Part shown: positions 61,874 through 64,000 of the stretch, in pieces
How the letters are laid out: each line of letters opens with the position of its first letter
Position numbering within the stretch: the stretch's first letter is position 1
Assembly (NCBI RefSeq): GCF_014697355.1
Contig: NZ_JACJRQ010000020.1
Span: 62,001 to 126,000, forward strand
From: Nostoc calcicola FACHB-3891
Lineage (GTDB): Bacteria; Cyanobacteriota; Cyanobacteriia; Cyanobacteriales; Nostocaceae
Reading direction: 5' to 3'
Length of the DNA stretch: 64,000 nucleotides
Position numbers and translations under genes: made by a program
Notes under the pieces: model-generated
Seen by the model: the letters and a program-made list of their open reading frames with translations, nothing else
What the model was told of the DNA's origin: nothing
Database searches by the model: none

Positions 61874-62608
61874 TTATTTCGCAGCGAAGTAGGCTTCTAG
61901 AGCCTCAGAACCACCAACTAATTTACCACCGATAAATACTTGGGGAACTGTTGTCGCACCTGTAACCGCTCGTAAAGAACGTGTGGTAATATCCTTGCCT
62001 AAGGTAATTTCTTCGTAATCCATCCCATGTTCCTTGAGCATCGCCTTAGCACGAGCGCAGAAGGGACAACCCACTTTTGCAAACAGAGAAACTAGTTCTG
62101 GCTTGGCTGCTTGCGGGTTTAGATATCTGAGCATTGTTTCAGCATCAGACACCTTAAAGGGATCTCCTGGCTCGTCTGGTTCAATAAACATCTGGTTAAT
62201 TACACCATCTCGTACCAGCATAGAATAACGCCACGATCGCTTACCAAATCCCAAGTCTGATTTATCTACTAGCATTCCCATGCCTTCAGTAAATTCACCA
62301 TTTCCATCGGGAATTAGTGTAATATTTTCTGCTTCTTGATCCTTTGCCCATTCGTTCATCACAAAAGCATCATTCACAGAAATACAAATAATGTCATCGA
62401 CACCATTTTGTTTGAAAACCTCAGCCAACTCGTTGTAACCAGGGAGGTGAGTTGATGAACAAGTGGGAGTATAAGCACCCGGTAAGGAGAAGACAACTAC
62501 TGTCTTATCAGCAAATAACTCATCAGTTGTGACATCCACCCACTGGTTATTTTGACGTGTATGAAAAGTGACATTGGGAACTCTTTGTCCTCGACGATTA
62601 GGCAACAT
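61874..62608 (-). CDS. Peroxiredoxin-glutaredoxin hybrid (Prx5-Grx)
   Basis: A 244-residue fusion. The Prx5 domain (1-168) has peroxidatic Cys50 in YTPTCSSTHLPG; the glutaredoxin domain (172-244) has GCPFCARAK with C181 and C184, TTVPQVFIGGKLVGG with the cis-Pro. Such hybrids use glutathione to recycle the peroxidase and reduce peroxides, as in Haemophilus. It is a single-copy gene with its own spacing. Confidence 0.92.
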   Translation of the reverse strand: MLPNRRGQRVPNVTFHTRQNNQWVDVTTDELFADKTVVVFSLPGAYTPTCSSTHLPGYNELAEVFKQNGVDDIICISVNDAFVMNEWAKDQEAENITLIPDGNGEFTEGMGMLVDKSDLGFGKRSWRYSMLVRDGVINQMFIEPDEPGDPFKVSDAETMLRYLNPQAAKPELVSLFAKVGCPFCARAKAMLKEHGMDYEEITLGKDITTRSLRAVTGATTVPQVFIGGKLVGGSEALEAYFAAK

Positions 62609-62786
62609 AATTTTGCTTCCTCAAGTAATCAATACCAGTAATATCCTAATTTAGAATTCAGAATTCAGAATTCAGAATTGGTGAATACTCCACTGATAAA
62701 TGAATGGAGTTTTAATCAGTTAGAATATTTGAATTTCGTTTCGTCCAAAATAGGCACTAATATTCATTACCCAGTTGGACTCCAAT

Positions 62787-63740
62787 TCATTCTGAGTTCT
62801 GACTCCTGACTTCTGAATTCTTCTTGATAAATGGAGCGATCGCTGCTACAAATTCAGTAGTTGATTCGTATGGTAAAACATTGCGCCCATTTATTTTGAT
62901 ACCTCGACTTTGAGGCAAACGAGCCAGGTAATCAGCCAAGCGTTCATCTGGCGTTTCTTTTTTTCCTTCTTGGCTAATACTTGATGCTGTTTCTCCTACA
63001 ACTACTAGTGTTGGCTGCTGGATAGAAGCAATTAAACTACCATAATCCTGTCGCCAAAACCCTGCTAAAAAAGAAAAGACTGCATGGCGACTAGCGATAT
63101 TTTCTGCACCTGCAACCAATGTATTTAACCACTCTGCATCCACAGCATTCTCTAAGTCAAAAAGTTGACGAGTCGAGAAAGAACGCAAAAACTTGGGCGT
63201 GCGTGCATAACGATAAAAACCACTACCAAAAGGCGAATCTAACAGATTCCAAAAAATTTTTTGCTGCCATTGTGGTAATTTTTTGCTAATTACAGCCCAC
63301 GCTGGTGGGCCAGAAAGTACAAGTCCAGCAATTAAATTTGACTGCTTTTGAACTAATTCGATCGCAACTGGCAATAAGCCACCTTGTACAACTAAAATCA
63401 CAGGTTTTTGCACTACTGTTTGCAAAAAATATTGCAACTGTTCTGCCCAATCATTAGGAGTGTAAGCCAGATGTGGCATCTCACTTTCACCACATCCTAG
63501 TAAATCAGGGTTATAAATCAAATTCCGCTCACCAGAATTATACCATTCGCGTTGAAATCGTCGCCAGAATTGCCGTGATAATCCGACACCAATGGGATGA
63601 ATTAAAACTAAAGGAATACCCTCAGGTGTTGTATTACTTGGTTGATGAACTTCGTAAGCGCAACGATAATTTTGCCAAGTGTAAAATTGGCTAGGAGATG
63701 CTGTGAAATCGGTTGTGTTAGCTACAGCAGATGGTTGCAT
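62787..63740 (-). CDS. Alpha/beta hydrolase
   Basis: A 317-residue protein: PLVLIHPIGVGLSRQFWRRF (oxyanion), LLGCGESEMPHLAYTPNDWAEQL, VILVVQGGLLPVAIEL (nucleophile position Gly-Gly-containing, Ser replaced by Gly in the elbow VVQGG) and ESTTEFVAAIAPFIKK. The missing Ser in the elbow suggests altered or lost catalysis. The last ten residues (NSEVRSQNSE) are encoded by the GAATTCTGACTCC repeat. Confidence 0.75.
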   Translation of the reverse strand: MQPSAVANTTDFTASPSQFYTWQNYRCAYEVHQPSNTTPEGIPLVLIHPIGVGLSRQFWRRFQREWYNSGERNLIYNPDLLGCGESEMPHLAYTPNDWAEQLQYFLQTVVQKPVILVVQGGLLPVAIELVQKQSNLIAGLVLSGPPAWAVISKKLPQWQQKIFWNLLDSPFGSGFYRYARTPKFLRSFSTRQLFDLENAVDAEWLNTLVAGAENIASRHAVFSFLAGFWRQDYGSLIASIQQPTLVVVGETASSISQEGKKETPDERLADYLARLPQSRGIKINGRNVLPYESTTEFVAAIAPFIKKNSEVRSQNSE

Positions 63741-63761
63741 AATTCCTAGTTTTAGTACTTG

Positions 63762-64000
63762 CTAAAAAATCATCTGTGGATGAATCAACTCGTATCCAGC
63801 TTCTTTGAGCTTTTCATTAGATACCCAAGCATTATATGGACGGGTACTCGTGATTGAAGTATCCCATATAACTTTAGGTAAATTATGTTTTGCAAATAAG
63901 CCATCTAGCAAATCTCGACTTGTCAGATGTGCGTCATCCACTAAATTATAAATGCCTTCCAAGCGACGGTGACGGGCAAATTCGATCGCACCAACAATAT
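63762..64000 (-). CDS. NAD(P)-dependent epimerase/SDR-like protein, C-terminal part
   Basis: The frame is open to the window edge, so the N-terminus is outside. The visible 78 residues (IVGAIEFARHRRLEGIYNLV, ARDLLDGLF-like SRDLLDGLFAKHNLP, and AWVSNEKLKEAGYELIHPQ) resemble the C-terminal part of YeeZ-like or extended SDR sugar epimerases. No cofactor motif is visible. Confidence 0.65.
   Translation of the reverse strand, partial: IVGAIEFARHRRLEGIYNLVDDAHLTSRDLLDGLFAKHNLPKVIWDTSITSTRPYNAWVSNEKLKEAGYELIHPQMIF

Overview
The window reads as chromosomal DNA of a filamentous, heterocyst-type (Nostocales) cyanobacterium. The octamer GCGATCGC is very frequent, as in HIP1-rich cyanobacterial genomes. 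There is a biliverdin-forming heme oxygenase, a set of genes resembling the hormogonium polysaccharide (hps) locus, a giant Ser/Thr kinase-histidine kinase, and many short interspersed repeats typical of Nostoc relatives. I saw no rRNA, tRNA or CRISPR array. The first and last genes are cut by the window edges.

Layout. 0-9 kb: end of a methyltransferase, an M4 metalloprotease with its emfourin-type inhibitor, a DUF4437 cupin, a cyclic amidohydrolase, an Asp/Asn beta-hydroxylase-like dioxygenase, a MESH1-type alarmone hydrolase with a zinc-ribbon partner, and a DOMON-like protein coupled to a sugar-kinase-like phosphotransferase. 9-15 kb: a protein with two C-terminal Tudor-knot/chromo-barrel repeats, a DUF218 protein, a DUF2301 membrane protein, a SAM hydroxide adenosyltransferase and a 1-Cys peroxiredoxin. 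15-24 kb: a minus-strand run of hpsL-like polymerase/ligase and four glycosyltransferases, with glmM upstream. 24-28 kb: heme oxygenase and mutS2. 28-33 kb: a CHAT-NTPase-TPR protein preceded by a broken EACC1-like gene, then a DUF218 protein. 33-38 kb: CtpB-type protease, GT2 glycosyltransferase, PAS-GGDEF-EAL protein. 38-41 kb: a graveyard with a truncated transposase, an IS5-family remnant and a dead lactate/malate dehydrogenase. 41-52 kb: small oxidoreductases, hydrolases, cupins, a WD40 propeller and a ferric-reductase-like protein, with duplications and broken copies. 52-59 kb: the giant kinase and its NarL-type response regulator. 59-64 kb: PAP2 phosphatase, zinc-ribbon membrane protein, peroxiredoxin-glutaredoxin hybrid, alpha/beta hydrolase and the end of an epimerase.

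The main theme is the invasion of protein-coding sequence by short repeats. One 27-nt unit is read in frame inside the SAM hydrolase gene and, in the opposite orientation, puts two stop codons into the dehydrogenase pseudogene. A 25-nt repeat frameshifts an SDR gene. A 9-nt tandem repeat adds a (GDE)n insert beside the Walker B motif of MutS2. Two different repeats sit in frame in the CHAT-NTPase protein, one directly after Walker B. Several genes end in residues supplied by intergenic repeats. Two MITE copies share termini and 3-bp target duplications with an IS5-family remnant in the same window.

Other candidates worth following: an exported cupin created by fusion between duplicated neighbours (50.5-51.1 kb), a 33-codon heptad-repeat frame made of 21-bp units (28.5 kb), an IS200/IS605-like right end without tnpB (0.55 kb), and the CHAT-NTPase-TPR locus as a possible conflict or defence gene.
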